From: Glycocaulis profundi
GTDB lineage: Bacteria > Pseudomonadota > Alphaproteobacteria > Caulobacterales > Maricaulaceae
Length of the DNA stretch: 64,000 nt
Direction of reading: 5' to 3'
NCBI GenBank assembly: GCA_007050995.1
Contig: VJOU01000001.1
Span: forward strand, 220,391 to 284,390
Part shown: positions 35,140 to 43,673 of the stretch, one piece after another
Layout: each line of letters opens with the position of its first letter
How positions within the stretch are numbered: position 1 is the stretch's first letter
Made by a program: the position numbers and the translations under genes
Notes under the pieces: generated by a model
Seen by the model: the letters and a program-made list of their open reading frames with translations, nothing else
Database searches by the model: none
Told to the model about the DNA's origin: nothing

Positions 35140-36363
35140 TCAGCGGGCCGCCGCCTCCTCCACTGCGCGCATGACGCGCAGCAGGTTGCCCGACCAGATT
35201 TTGCCGATGTCCTCCTCGGAGTATCCGCGGCGCATCAGCTCCCAGGTGACGTTCAGGGTCTCGGAGGCGTCGTCCCAGCCCTCGACCCCGCCGCCGCCGT
35301 CGAAATCGGACACGATGCCGACGTGATCGACGCCGATCCGCTCGACCGCGTAGTCGATGTGGTCGACGAACTGGGCGAGCGTGACGTCGGGATAGCGGGC
35401 GCGGATGTCCGCGATCTCCTCGGCGTACTCCGCCCAGGCTTCGGGCGAGGCCTCGGCCCGGCCTTCGGCGGTGTCCATGCCCAGCCGCTCGCGCAGGGCG
35501 TTCTGGTCTCGGCCGATGCGCGGATCGACCTCGGCGACATAGCCGCGGAAGGCGACGATCTGGACCACGCCGCCATTGTCACGGATGGCGTCGAGCTGCT
35601 CGTCGGACAGGTTGCGCGGGTGCTCGTAAACCCCGTCCACGCCCGAATGGGACGCGATGACCGGCGCGCGGCTCATCTCCAGAGCCTCCATCGAGGTGCG
35701 CGGGCCGACATGGGAGATGTCGATCATGATGCCGTGATCGTTCAGGGACGCGACCAGCTCGCGGCCCAGATCGGTCAGGCCGGGATCCTCCATCGGATCG
35801 CCCGAGGACAGGTCGGGATTGGAGCTGCCGCCGAACTGGTTGTTGCGGAAGTGGGTGATCCCGACATAGCGCACGCCCCGCTCGGCCCACATCGGAATGT
35901 CGTCGATGCTCTCGCCCAGCGGATACGCGTTCTCCATGCCGATCAGGGCGACCAGACGGCCCTCCTCGTGCAGGGCCTCGACCTCGTCGGCGGTGACCGC
36001 CAGCCCGATGCGTTCAGGGTATCCGCGCACCATGCGCATGATCGCCTGATACTTGTCCTCGGCCTGCTCGCGGGCGCGCTCGTATCCGGCGTCATCGAGA
36101 TCGCCCTGGCCGACATAGACGATGAAGAAGGCCGCATCGAGCCCGCCGATCCGCATCTTGGGCAGGTCGACCTGGGCGTTGGTGAGCCCGCCCGGATCGA
36201 GCTCGGGCGTGGCATAGCCCCGGCCGATGTCGACATGGGTGTCCAGGGTGAGCACCCGGCCGTGGACCTCGCGGGCCTCGGCCTCGGAAATGTCGCGATT
36301 GTCGTCTGAAGCTTGCCCCGCGGATGCGAGGGCGAGCGCGGCGGCGATGGCGGTCAAGGCCAT
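35140..36363 (-). CDS. Membrane dipeptidase (peptidase M19 family), exported
   Basis: This 407-residue zinc dipeptidase of the renal-dipeptidase family has a signal peptide (residues 1-18, ending ASAGQAS). The first metal motif HVD is in VLTLDTHVDIGRG. The bridging Glu is in IGMENAYPLG, the His motifs are in YVGITHFRNN and VIASHSGVDG, and the substrate-binding Asp is in VGIVSDFDGG. It acts in the periplasm on L,L- or L,D-dipeptides. No linked peptide transporter is seen. Confidence 0.92.
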   Translation of the reverse strand: MALTAIAAALALASAGQASDDNRDISEAEAREVHGRVLTLDTHVDIGRGYATPELDPGGLTNAQVDLPKMRIGGLDAAFFIVYVGQGDLDDAGYERAREQAEDKYQAIMRMVRGYPERIGLAVTADEVEALHEEGRLVALIGMENAYPLGESIDDIPMWAERGVRYVGITHFRNNQFGGSSNPDLSSGDPMEDPGLTDLGRELVASLNDHGIMIDISHVGPRTSMEALEMSRAPVIASHSGVDGVYEHPRNLSDEQLDAIRDNGGVVQIVAFRGYVAEVDPRIGRDQNALRERLGMDTAEGRAEASPEAWAEYAEEIADIRARYPDVTLAQFVDHIDYAVERIGVDHVGIVSDFDGGGGVEGWDDASETLNVTWELMRRGYSEEDIGKIWSGNLLRVMRAVEEAAAR

Positions 36364-36475
36364 GTGGCGTCTCCCCTTTTATGGTGTTCCGCGCAGTGAA
36401 ACGCGCCGGAGCGTGAAGCGCAAGGCCGTCCCGGCGCGTTAAGGCAGGGACGTCAGGGGACGAGAAGGGATCATC

Positions 36476-37597
36476 ATGGACAGACGCCAGCTCATCAGGC
36501 TCGCCGCCGGAGCGGGGGCGGCCGCCGCCCTGTCTCCGGCCCGCACGATGGCCCAGAGCTTCAATCCGCCCCCTGAGTTCGCGCGGCTGGACACCTCCCC
36601 GCGGCGGCTGATCCGGGCGGTGGCGGGGCTGCGGCCCTTCCGCGAGGCGGGATACGTGGTGCGCGCCGAGCGCTTCGACCGGCGCAAGACGCTGGTCCAT
36701 CATTACGGACACGGCGGCGCGGGCATCACCATGAGCTGGGGCACTGCCGCCGAGGCGATCAACGCCATGCTGGCGGCGACCTCGGAGCGCACGGTGGCGG
36801 TGATCGGATGCGGCGTGATCGGGCTGACCACGGGGCTGCAGCTTGCGCGCCGGGGCATGGACGTGACGATCTATGCCGAGCAGATGCCGCCCCATACCAC
36901 CTCCAACATCGCGGGCGCGATCTGGGGCCCGGCGAGCCTGTACCGCCGCCATGCGGTGGACGAGGGCTGGACGGCCCGCTTCCACGCCGCGGCCCGCATC
37001 TCCCAGCGCGAGTTCCAGCATTACGTCAACGACCCGGGCTATGGCGTGTACTGGACCAAGACCTTCAACTTCAACCGGCGCGAGCCCTCCGGGCCGTTCG
37101 AATACGGGCCCATTGACGATCTGTATCCGGGCATGGTCCAGCACCGCGATCCGGGCCGCTGGTTCGGCTATCCGTCGGTGGACGAATATCACTGCCTGAT
37201 GATCGACCCGGACATATATCTGCGCGCGCTGGTCAGCGATTTCGAGACCGCGGGCGGGCGGATCGCCCTGACCCGGTTCGACGATCCGGGCCAGCTCAGC
37301 CGTCTGTCCGAGCGCGTGGTGTTCAACTGCGCCGGGCTGGGCGCCCGGGCGCTGTTCGGCGACGAAGACCTGCGGCCCATGCGCGGCCAGCTCGCCGTGC
37401 TTCTGCCTCAGGACGACATCGACTACGCCTACATCACCGGCTCGGACCAGGGCTCGCTCTACATGTTCCCGCGCAAGGGCGCGATCGTGCTGGGCGGGAC
37501 CAACGAGCTGGACGTATGGGAGACCGAAGCCCAGCCCGAGGAGGTCGCCCGCCTGCTGGCCGGGCATGGCGAGGTGGCGCGGCGGATTTCGGGGTAG
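36476..37597 (+). CDS. FAD-dependent D-amino-acid oxidase-like protein, Tat-exported
   Basis: This 373-residue protein of the DAO family has an N-terminal twin-arginine signal (MDRRQLIRLAAGAGAAAALS), so it is folded with FAD before export. The Rossmann motif is TVAVIGCGVIGLTTGLQLAR. Other DAO hallmarks are SNIAGAIWGPASL, VFNCAGLGARALFGD and the C-terminal DQGSLYMFPRKGAIVLGGT. A D-amino-acid or glycine-like substrate is likely. The start falls 13 bp after a candidate weak RBS (GAAGGGATC). It is divergent from the dipeptidase gene. Confidence 0.85.
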   Translation: MDRRQLIRLAAGAGAAAALSPARTMAQSFNPPPEFARLDTSPRRLIRAVAGLRPFREAGYVVRAERFDRRKTLVHHYGHGGAGITMSWGTAAEAINAMLAATSERTVAVIGCGVIGLTTGLQLARRGMDVTIYAEQMPPHTTSNIAGAIWGPASLYRRHAVDEGWTARFHAAARISQREFQHYVNDPGYGVYWTKTFNFNRREPSGPFEYGPIDDLYPGMVQHRDPGRWFGYPSVDEYHCLMIDPDIYLRALVSDFETAGGRIALTRFDDPGQLSRLSERVVFNCAGLGARALFGDEDLRPMRGQLAVLLPQDDIDYAYITGSDQGSLYMFPRKGAIVLGGTNELDVWETEAQPEEVARLLAGHGEVARRISG

Positions 37598-37617
37598 GGG
37601 TCAGGCGTCGAGCCGCC

Positions 37618-37658
37618 CTTCGAGGCCCGGCTTTCAGCCGGGCGCCTCAGGGTGAGGG
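37618..37658 (+). repeat. Composite repeat, part a, copy 1 (hairpin)
   Basis: Starts CTTCGAGGCCC and ends GCGCCTCAGGGTGAGGG. The stem GCCCGGCT / AGCCGGGC has a TTC loop. The copy at 57815-57854 shares the flanks and has compensating stem changes. Confidence 0.7.
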
Positions 37659-37675
37659 GAGGGTTGCTGAAGGGC

Positions 37676-37750
37676 GGGGTCCCGGGCTCGACCCGTGATT
37701 CAGGCGATCGGCGCGTGGCGGGGCTCTGGGTCCCCGTTTTCACGGGGACC
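37676..37750 (+). repeat. Composite repeat, part b, copy 1
   Basis: This 75-bp element begins GGGGTCCCGGGC and ends in the hairpin TCCCCGTTTTCACGGGGACC. The copy at 57870-57944 is inverted, the same length and mostly identical. Confidence 0.75.
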
Positions 37751-37772
37751 GCGGCGGCGCGGCAGCCTGCCG

Positions 37773-39062
37773 TCAGGTCTTGAACGGGTCCTGCATCAGG
37801 ATGACGTCGTCGCGTTCGGGGCTGGTGGAGAGCAGGGCGACGGGGGTTTCGATCAGTTCTTCGATACGGCGGACGTATTTGACCGCTTCGGCGGGCAGGT
37901 CCGCCCAGGAGCGGGCGCCCGCGGTGGAGCCGGTCCAGCCTTCGAAGGTCTCGTAGACCGGCTCGATGCGCGCCTGATCGGCGGTGGAGGCGGGCAGGCG
38001 GTCGAGCGGCTGTCCGTCCAGCATGTAGCCGGTGCAGACCTTGAGCTCCTCGAACCCGTCCAGCACGTCCAGCTTGGTCAGGGCGATGCCGTTCAGTCCG
38101 TTGATCTTGGCGGACTGGCGCACCAGCACCGCGTCGAACCAGCCGCAGCGGCGCTGGCGGGAGGTGACGGTGCCGAACTCGTGGCCCTTCTCGCCGATCC
38201 GGCGGCCGGTCTCGTCGGTCAGCTCGGTGGGGAAGGGGCCTTCGCCCACCCGCGTGGTGTAGGCCTTCACGATGCCCAGCACGTAGCCCACCTTGCCCGG
38301 CCCCACGCCCGTGCCCGCGGCGGCCTGGCCCGAGACGGTGTTGGAGCTGGTCACGAAGGGATAGGTGCCGTGATCCACGTCGAGGAAGGCACCCTGCGCG
38401 CCCTCGAACAGGACCTTCTTGTCCTCGGCCATCGCCGCGTCGAGCAGCTTCCAGACCGGGGCGGCGAAGGGCAGGATCTTCGGCGCGATCTCCAGAAGCG
38501 CGGCGACCAGCTCGTCGGCGGAATACTCGGTCTCGCCGAAGCCGCGCCGGAGGGCGTTGTGGTGATGGAGCAGGTCCGCGACCCGGGCGCGCAGACCCTT
38601 CTCGTCGGCCAGATCGATGACGCGGACGGCGCGGCGGCCCACCTTGTCCTCATAGGCCGGGCCGATGCCGCGCCGGGTGGTGCCGATCTTCATGCCGTCG
38701 TCGCGGTTCTCGCGCAGGGCGTCCAGATCGCGGTGGACGGGCAGGATGAGGGCGGCGGTCTCGGCGACCTTGACCAGATCGGGGGTGACGTCCACGCCCT
38801 GGCCGCGCACGCGTTCCACTTCGTCCAGGAAGGCCCACGGATCGACGACCACGCCGTTGCCGAGCAAAGAGAGCTTGCCCTGCACCACGCCCGAGGGCAT
38901 CAGCGAGAGCTTGTAGACCGTGCCGCCCACGACCAGCGTGTGCCCGGCATTGTGGCCGCCCTGAAAGCGCGCGACCACGTCGGCGCGGTTGGACAGCCAG
39001 TCCACGATCTTGCCCTTGCCTTCGTCGCCCCACTGGGCGCCGACGACCACCACGTTGGCCAT
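37773..39062 (-). CDS. purA: Adenylosuccinate synthetase PurA
   Basis: This 429-residue GTP-dependent enzyme joins IMP and aspartate in AMP synthesis. The P-loop is [17 protein letters not shown] at residues 8-24. Other signatures are [51 protein letters not shown], and the C-terminal [20 protein letters not shown]. Length and order of motifs are standard. It is a single gene, with repeats just downstream and pagL upstream in the same orientation but 66 bp away. Confidence 0.98.
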   Translation of the reverse strand: MANVVVVGAQWGDEGKGKIVDWLSNRADVVARFQGGHNAGHTLVVGGTVYKLSLMPSGVVQGKLSLLGNGVVVDPWAFLDEVERVRGQGVDVTPDLVKVAETAALILPVHRDLDALRENRDDGMKIGTTRRGIGPAYEDKVGRRAVRVIDLADEKGLRARVADLLHHHNALRRGFGETEYSADELVAALLEIAPKILPFAAPVWKLLDAAMAEDKKVLFEGAQGAFLDVDHGTYPFVTSSNTVSGQAAAGTGVGPGKVGYVLGIVKAYTTRVGEGPFPTELTDETGRRIGEKGHEFGTVTSRQRRCGWFDAVLVRQSAKINGLNGIALTKLDVLDGFEELKVCTGYMLDGQPLDRLPASTADQARIEPVYETFEGWTGSTAGARSWADLPAEAVKYVRRIEELIETPVALLSTSPERDDVILMQDPFKT

Positions 39063-39128
39063 GGGATTCTCCTCAGCTCGAAGCCATGGGCGGCTTAAAC
39101 GCCCCGGCGCGGCGCCGCAAGGGCAGGG

Positions 39129-39692
39129 CTAGCCGCCGAAGCGGTATGAGAGACGGACGCCGATCTCGTCGAGACCCTGATTGCGGCCCTGGCCCAGGAT
39201 CTGGCCGTTGGAGAAGTGCTCGTACACCACGCCCGCCGCGACGTTGCGGGTCAGGGCGTAGTCGAAGCCGATCTGGGTGTGGAACAGGAAGCGCGAGCCC
39301 AGCAGGGCGCGGGTCTCGGCCAGACGGATGCGGACCGGGTCACCCGGATCGAGGTCGGAGATGTCCAGCGCGCCGTCATGATAGGCGATGCCGAAGCCCA
39401 GCTCGGCGGAGAATCGGTCAGTGAAGTTTCCCGTCCAGGCCAGGCCGGCCGCGCCCAGATTGGTCCAGCCGTCGGTGTTGAACGAGCCATACAGATACGG
39501 GCGCGGAGACCAGATGATCTCCATCAGCTCGGGGCTGTCGAACAGCACCTGTCCGGTGATCTGAACCCCGGTCTCGGTGCGGTTGTAGATGTCGTGGTCC
39601 ATGACGCCCAGGCGGATCTCGCTGATCTGGGCGTGGGCGGGAGCGCACAGGGCGGACAGGCCGAGCGCGGCGGCGGCGAGGGTGAATTTCAT
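39129..39692 (-). CDS. pagL: Lipid A 3-O-deacylase PagL-like outer membrane protein
   Basis: This 187-residue protein has a signal peptide (residues 1-21, ending APAHA). It then forms an eight-strand barrel of the acyloxyacyl hydrolase family. The catalytic His and Ser are seen in VVYEHFSNGQILGQGRNQG, and the protein ends in the barrel strand GVRLSYRFGG. PagL removes the 3-position acyl chain of lipid A, changing envelope charge and host recognition. The gap upstream (39693-39970) has no gene and no obvious regulatory site. Confidence 0.88.
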   Translation of the reverse strand: MKFTLAAAALGLSALCAPAHAQISEIRLGVMDHDIYNRTETGVQITGQVLFDSPELMEIIWSPRPYLYGSFNTDGWTNLGAAGLAWTGNFTDRFSAELGFGIAYHDGALDISDLDPGDPVRIRLAETRALLGSRFLFHTQIGFDYALTRNVAAGVVYEHFSNGQILGQGRNQGLDEIGVRLSYRFGG

Positions 39693-39970
39693 GGAGTGTC
39701 CCCTGAAGGCGAAATCGGGCGCACATTACGCCGGACGCGGACGGACGGGAAGCGGCGGGCGCCGCGCCTGAAGGGAGAAAGCAGGGCCCGCCCCGGAGGT
39801 TCCCCGCGCGCGCCTCCAAGCCCCCCCGGAAATGGAAGCGCGGCGACAGGGATGATGTCCCGGAACGGACCCCGCCCCGGACCTGAGCAAGCTCCGCGCC
39901 AAAGCGACGCTTGCGCGCGGCGCGCGGACGGGCTTGGGTTCGGAACCGGCGGCAGGAAGGGACACCCGCG

Positions 39971-40507
39971 ATGAGACAGGCGCCTGAAATCCGCACCGCG
40001 CGGCTGATCCTGAGGCCGCACCGGCTGGATGATTTCGAGGCGATGTCGGCGATGTGGGCCGACCCCGAGGTGGTGCGCCATATCGGCGGGCGGGCCTTCG
40101 CGCGCGCCGAGACCTGGCAGCGCCTGATGCGCCATCCCGGCCAGTGGTCGCTGCTGTCCATGGGCGCGTGGGCCGTCGAGGAGGCGGCGACGGGCGAATA
40201 CTGCGGCGAGGCGGGATTTCTGGACGCGATGCGTGACATCGAGCCGGGCTTCGCCGGCTCGCCCGAAGCGGGCTGGGCGCTGCGTCCGGCCTTTCACGGA
40301 AGGGGCTACGCCACCGAGGCGATGGGCGCGGCGCTGGACTGGGCGGACGCGCATCTGAACGAGGCGCGCACGGTGTGCATCATCGACGCGGGCAATGCGG
40401 GCTCGATCCGGGTGGCGGGCAAGCTGGGCTACGCCTTCGAGCGCGAGGCGGAGTTCCGCGGCGCGCCCATCGGCGTTTACGCCCGACCTAGGGCCGGTAG
40501 GGCGTGA
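39971..40507 (+). CDS. GNAT-family N-acetyltransferase (RimJ/RimL type)
   Basis: This 178-residue acetyltransferase has the usual opening (PEIRTARLILRPHRLDDFEA), then the acetyl-CoA loop seen in GWALRPAFHGRGYATEAMGA. The C-terminal part (DAGNAGSIRVAGKLGYAFER) is also typical. Start ATG 39971 is preceded by GGAAGGGA. Members acetylate ribosomal proteins or small amines, and the substrate is unknown. Its end overlaps the convergent DUF3299 gene by 20 bp. Confidence 0.87.
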   Translation: MRQAPEIRTARLILRPHRLDDFEAMSAMWADPEVVRHIGGRAFARAETWQRLMRHPGQWSLLSMGAWAVEEAATGEYCGEAGFLDAMRDIEPGFAGSPEAGWALRPAFHGRGYATEAMGAALDWADAHLNEARTVCIIDAGNAGSIRVAGKLGYAFEREAEFRGAPIGVYARPRAGRA

Positions 40508-41021
40508 CCGCTTCAAGTTCCATCGTGTAGGCGGTGTCGGCCAGATCGGTGTCCTCGCGGCGGGTGCGCATGGTGCCGGTGATGAAGACCGGGTCCCACA
40601 GGCCCTGCACCTCGATGGGGTCGTCCGCCTCGACATAGATCAGCTGGTTGGGCGGGGGCGGCGGCACGTGGATGCACGCGCCCACGTAAGGCACCAGCAG
40701 GAAGCGCGAGACCGTGCGGTTCGAGCCCGAATAATCGAAAGGCAGGATGTAGCCGCCGATGCGGACCACCTCGCCGTCGAGCTCGTCGACCACGTTGAAG
40801 GTCTGGAGCTGGGGCATCTGGTCGGTGCCGAAATGGTCGAAGCCGAATTCGAGCGCCTGCATCTGCTGCAGCTCGGCGATGCGCTGGGCCTCGCCTTCAG
40901 GCAGCAGGTCCGACCAGGTGATGTCGGCGTAGGCGGGGCTGGAATCGCCCGCGTTGGCGGGCCCGGAGGCGGCCAGCGGCAGGGCGAAGGCGAGGGCGAG
41001 GACGGCGAGGGCTCTGATCAT
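40488..41021 (-). CDS. DUF3299 exported protein of the zinc-uptake operon
   Basis: This 177-residue protein has a signal peptide (MIRALAVLALAFALPLAASG). Its DUF3299 core is GGYILPFDYSGS, VPYVGACIHVPPPPPNQLIY and GTMRTRREDTD. The cysteine and His-containing VGACIHVPPP motif may bind metal. Relatives sit in ZrgA-type metal uptake operons. It is the third gene after the ZIP transporter and ZrgA genes, 80 bp downstream of zrgA. The start at ATG 41021 avoids a 12-residue polar extension. Confidence 0.85.
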   Translation of the reverse strand: MIRALAVLALAFALPLAASGPANAGDSSPAYADITWSDLLPEGEAQRIAELQQMQALEFGFDHFGTDQMPQLQTFNVVDELDGEVVRIGGYILPFDYSGSNRTVSRFLLVPYVGACIHVPPPPPNQLIYVEADDPIEVQGLWDPVFITGTMRTRREDTDLADTAYTMELEAVTPYRP

Positions 41022-41101
41022 GCGCGCGAATTTGCGCGCGGGCGCGTCCCGCATCAAGCGGGCGTCGCATCACGATCTGATGAGCCGGGGCTCGGCCCGG
41101 G

Positions 41102-41794
41102 TCAGTTGATCCGCATCGAGGCGCGTCCCGGAGCCAGTTCGGCGGCGGCGCTGCGGCTGCCGTCGAAGAACTGGACCTCGATCCGCTCGAAGCGCTCGAA
41201 GGCGCCGAACAGGGCGGACGCGTCCACATGGTTCAGGGCCGAGACGTTGTCGCAGGCATAGCTCCACGCGATGGCGACGTCCGAATGGCCGTGGGCGTGG
41301 CCGTTCCCGTCATGCTCGTGCGCGTGGTCATGATCGTGGTCATGGTCCTCCGCATCGTCATGGTCGTGATCATGCTCGTCGCCGTGATCATGCTCGCCGT
41401 GGGCGTGATCGGCGTCGTCGCCGTGCTCGTCGTGTTCATGGTCATGGTCATGGTCGTCGGACCATTCGTCGGCCTGGGGGCCGCCCTCGATCTCAACGTC
41501 GACCAGGGTGCAGCCCGCCGCCGGAGTGAAGGCGGGGATGGCGGTGGCTTCCAGCGCCGCGACGCCGTCCGCGATCAGGGCGGCCTCCTCGGCCGAGCGC
41601 GGGGCGCGCTCGAAGCCGAACAGGTTGTAGGCGGGCGTCATCAGATCAGCGACCAGGGCGCCGTCGGAATCGGCGGCCACGGCCAGCTCGCCCAGCCCGT
41701 GCACGTGCGCGCCGAGCTGGCGGGTCTCCTGAGCGGAGGCGGCGCCGGCGAGAAGGGCGGCGGCGCTGACGGCGCAGAAGGCGGTGCGGATCAT
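41102..41794 (-). CDS. ZrgA-like zinc uptake protein (DUF2796), His-rich
   Basis: This 230-residue periplasmic protein of the ZrgA/DUF2796 family has a signal peptide ending ASAQE. An N-terminal domain follows (LGAHVHGLGELAVAADSDGA, then MTPAYNLFGFERAPRSAEEA). A central His/Asp/Glu-rich stretch at about residues 112-168 would chelate zinc. The C-terminal domain holds SYACDNVSALNHVDA. The DNA behind the His-rich stretch is a degenerate repeat of CAT/GAC-type codons. It overlaps the ZIP gene by 4 bp and is followed by the DUF3299 gene, giving a likely Zur-controlled operon. Confidence 0.9.
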   Translation of the reverse strand: MIRTAFCAVSAAALLAGAASAQETRQLGAHVHGLGELAVAADSDGALVADLMTPAYNLFGFERAPRSAEEAALIADGVAALEATAIPAFTPAAGCTLVDVEIEGGPQADEWSDDHDHDHEHDEHGDDADHAHGEHDHGDEHDHDHDDAEDHDHDHDHAHEHDGNGHAHGHSDVAIAWSYACDNVSALNHVDASALFGAFERFERIEVQFFDGSRSAAAELAPGRASMRIN

Positions 41795-42681
41795 CGCGGG
41801 TCTCCGTGGCTGACGCGGGTCAGGCTGGCATAGCGGTAGGTTTGCGCGCCCATGGGGCTGAAATCAGGCCCTGCGAGGGCGGGGTCGAGGAGGGCATGGT
41901 CATGGCCCTCGTGATCGTCGTGGTCATGCGCCTCGTGGGCATGGGCGCCGTGATCATGGCCGACGTGATGGGCGGCGGTCAGGCCGGTGGCGGCCAGCGC
42001 GCCCAGCGCGACCATCGGGATGGCGCGGCGCAGCCCGCCCACGGACCGGGCATGGCCCAGCAGGTGGGCGGCGGAGACATGGATCAGCACGCCCGCGACC
42101 AGGCCCAGAAGGCCCGCGATCATCGCCGGGGGGAGGGAGGCGGCGAACGGCGCGGACAGGGCCGCGGCGGCGAGCGTGCTGAACCCGGCGGCCAGGAAGG
42201 ACCACAGGGCGGCCCGCCCGTCCGAAACGCCGGCGCGCTGGAGCAGGATGAAGCACACGGCCGCGTCGGCGGGCTTGTGCAGCAGCAGGCCCGCGCCGCC
42301 CGCCACGCCCGACAGGGAGTCCGAGGCGAACATGACCGCGTACATCGATCCGTCGAGGGCGGCGTGGATCGCGATGGCCAGCACGGGCGCGAAGGCCATC
42401 GCCCGCTCCGCGTCGCCCGAAGCCCTGCGGAAGCCGATCTGGATCAGGAAGCCCAGAGCCAGACCCGCGGCCACGAAGGCCCAGGCATGGGTCAGGCCGG
42501 CCATGGCCTCGGGGATCAGGTGGATGACCGCGATGGCCAGCAGCAGACCCGCCGCGAAGGCGGCCAGCGTGGGCGAATGGGCGCGCGTGAACCCGGCCGC
42601 GAACCGCAGCCCCGCCAGCGTGGCGATCACCAGCACCACGGCGAGCGCGGCGAAGATCAGGGTGAGGACGGCGGGTGTCAC
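41791..42681 (-). CDS. ZIP-family divalent metal transporter
   Basis: This 296-residue zinc/iron permease has eight predicted helices. The signature helices carry FAAGLLLAIAVIHLIPEAMA, VLAIAIHAALDGSMYAVMF and GAGLLLHKPADAAVCFILL. A His-rich cluster in GHDHGAHAHEAHDHD lies near the C-terminus and is likely a metal-sensing or donating loop. It is the first gene of the operon; zrgA follows with an ATGA overlap. A long near-palindrome at 42703-42731, 22 bp upstream, is a strong Zur-site candidate. Confidence 0.88.
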   Translation of the reverse strand: MTPAVLTLIFAALAVVLVIATLAGLRFAAGFTRAHSPTLAAFAAGLLLAIAVIHLIPEAMAGLTHAWAFVAAGLALGFLIQIGFRRASGDAERAMAFAPVLAIAIHAALDGSMYAVMFASDSLSGVAGGAGLLLHKPADAAVCFILLQRAGVSDGRAALWSFLAAGFSTLAAAALSAPFAASLPPAMIAGLLGLVAGVLIHVSAAHLLGHARSVGGLRRAIPMVALGALAATGLTAAHHVGHDHGAHAHEAHDHDDHEGHDHALLDPALAGPDFSPMGAQTYRYASLTRVSHGDPR

Positions 42682-42702
42682 GGTGTCGGGCGGCCTGTCA
42701 GC

Positions 42703-42731
42703 GATGAAACGTTATCTTATAACGATGCATC
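42703..42731. promoter_or_regulatory. Zur-like operator upstream of the ZIP gene
   Basis: The core CGTTAT-CTT-ATAACG (42710-42724) is a perfect inverted repeat. The symmetry extends outward to GATG / CATC at 42703 and 42731, with only two mismatched pairs. The gap 42682-42984 also holds a dispersed repeat, hairpins and a terminator, but no gene. Confidence 0.6.
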
Positions 42732-42830
42732 TCTAGCGCCCGTTCCGCCCGCTGGCAAGCGGCAGGGACTGATTCCGGTGGACAACCGCAGAGAGCCCCG
42801 ACGCGAAGCGTCGCCAGCGCGAACGCGCGC

Positions 42831-42869
42831 CCGCAGCGAAGCGAGGACCGACTGACCGGAGGGAAGGAG
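42831..42869 (-). repeat. Dispersed repeat, copy 2
   Basis: Inverted copy of 28868-28906 with 39 identical bases. On its 3' side a hairpin GACGC-TTC-GCGTC differs in sequence from the one beside copy 1, though the architecture is the same. Confidence 0.7.
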
Positions 42870-42935
42870 GACAGGAGAAAAACTCCCCCCTCCGGCCCTT
42901 CCGGGCCACCTCCCCCGCGCGGCGCGGGAGCACAG

Positions 42936-42967
42936 AAAAACCCCGGCCGCGGGGCCGGGGCTTTTTT
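42936..42967 (-). terminator. Bidirectional rho-independent terminator after bfr
   Basis: CCCCGGCC-GCGG-GGCCGGGG is flanked by AAAAA on the left and TTTTTT on the right. It works on the minus strand for bacterioferritin, whose stop is 18 bp away. Confidence 0.85.
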
Positions 42968-42984
42968 CAGGTCTGGCGACGGGC

Positions 42985-43476
42985 TCAGCCCTCGGTCTGG
43001 TGCTCGCCCAGCTGGCTCTGCATGTAGAGCTGCTCGCCGATCTTCCCGATCACGTCGAGCTGGGTCTCGAGGAAGTCGATGTGCTCCTCTTCGGACTTGA
43101 GGATCTCGTCGAGGAGCTGGCGGGAGACGTAGTCGCCGACCTGCTCGCAATATGTGATCGCCTCTTTATAGACCGGATGGGCGTCGTGCTCGGCGGCCAG
43201 GTCGAGCTCGATGCATTCCTTCAGGGTCTCGCCGATGCGCACCTTGGCCAGGTCCTGCACGTTGGGCAGGCCGTCCAGGAACAGGATGCGCTCGATGAGC
43301 ATGTCGGCATGCTTCATCTCGTCGATGGACTCTTCGTACTCGATGGCGGCGATCTTGTTGAAGCCCCAGTGCCGGTACATGCGCGCATGCAGGAAGAACT
43401 GGTTGACCGCGGTCAGCTCCAGCTTCAGCGCCTTGTTCAGGCGTTCGATGACGCCCTTGTCGCCCTTCATGCTCAT
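42985..43476 (-). CDS. bfr: Bacterioferritin
   Basis: This 163-residue haem-containing ferritin stores iron in a 24-subunit shell. The ferroxidase ligands lie in KLELTAVNQFFLHARMY, IEYEESIDEMKHADMLIERI, IELDLAAEHDAHPVY and EILKSEEEHIDFLETQ. The haem-ligand Met is M54 (M52 if translation starts at the third codon). The start at ATG 43476 has GGAGAAGGAC upstream. A ferredoxin gene (bfd) that would release the iron lies 197 bp upstream in the same orientation, with a terminator between. Confidence 0.97.
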   Translation of the reverse strand: MSMKGDKGVIERLNKALKLELTAVNQFFLHARMYRHWGFNKIAAIEYEESIDEMKHADMLIERILFLDGLPNVQDLAKVRIGETLKECIELDLAAEHDAHPVYKEAITYCEQVGDYVSRQLLDEILKSEEEHIDFLETQLDVIGKIGEQLYMQSQLGEHQTEG

Positions 43477-43617
43477 GTCCTTCTCCCGTCAGATCCTGCG
43501 GCAATGTCAGGATGACAAGATAACGCATCGCGCGGATTAGCCAAGTGCCTGATTTCATTTATGTTTGCGTGTGCGATGCGTTTGCAGGGCCCCAGTTTTG
43601 AATGCGTCGCGGACGCG

Positions 43618-43643
43618 AAAAGGCCCGCCGGGGCGGGCGGGCC
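43618..43643 (-). terminator. Terminator of the bfd gene
   Basis: Read on the minus strand, GGCCCGCC-CGCCCC-GGCGGGCC is followed by TTTT. It lies 30 bp past the bfd stop, so bfd and bfr are separate transcripts at least in part. Confidence 0.7.
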
Positions 43644-43673
43644 GTCAAGCGTCTGGCAGTGAAGCGGAAAAGC

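Noticed and set aside
41330-41470. Short CAT/GTC-rich repeats that look like a tandem array
   Set aside because: These are His/Asp codons of the metal-binding stretch of the ZrgA-like gene; unit length is irregular and there are no spacers, so it is not CRISPR or a microsatellite locus.
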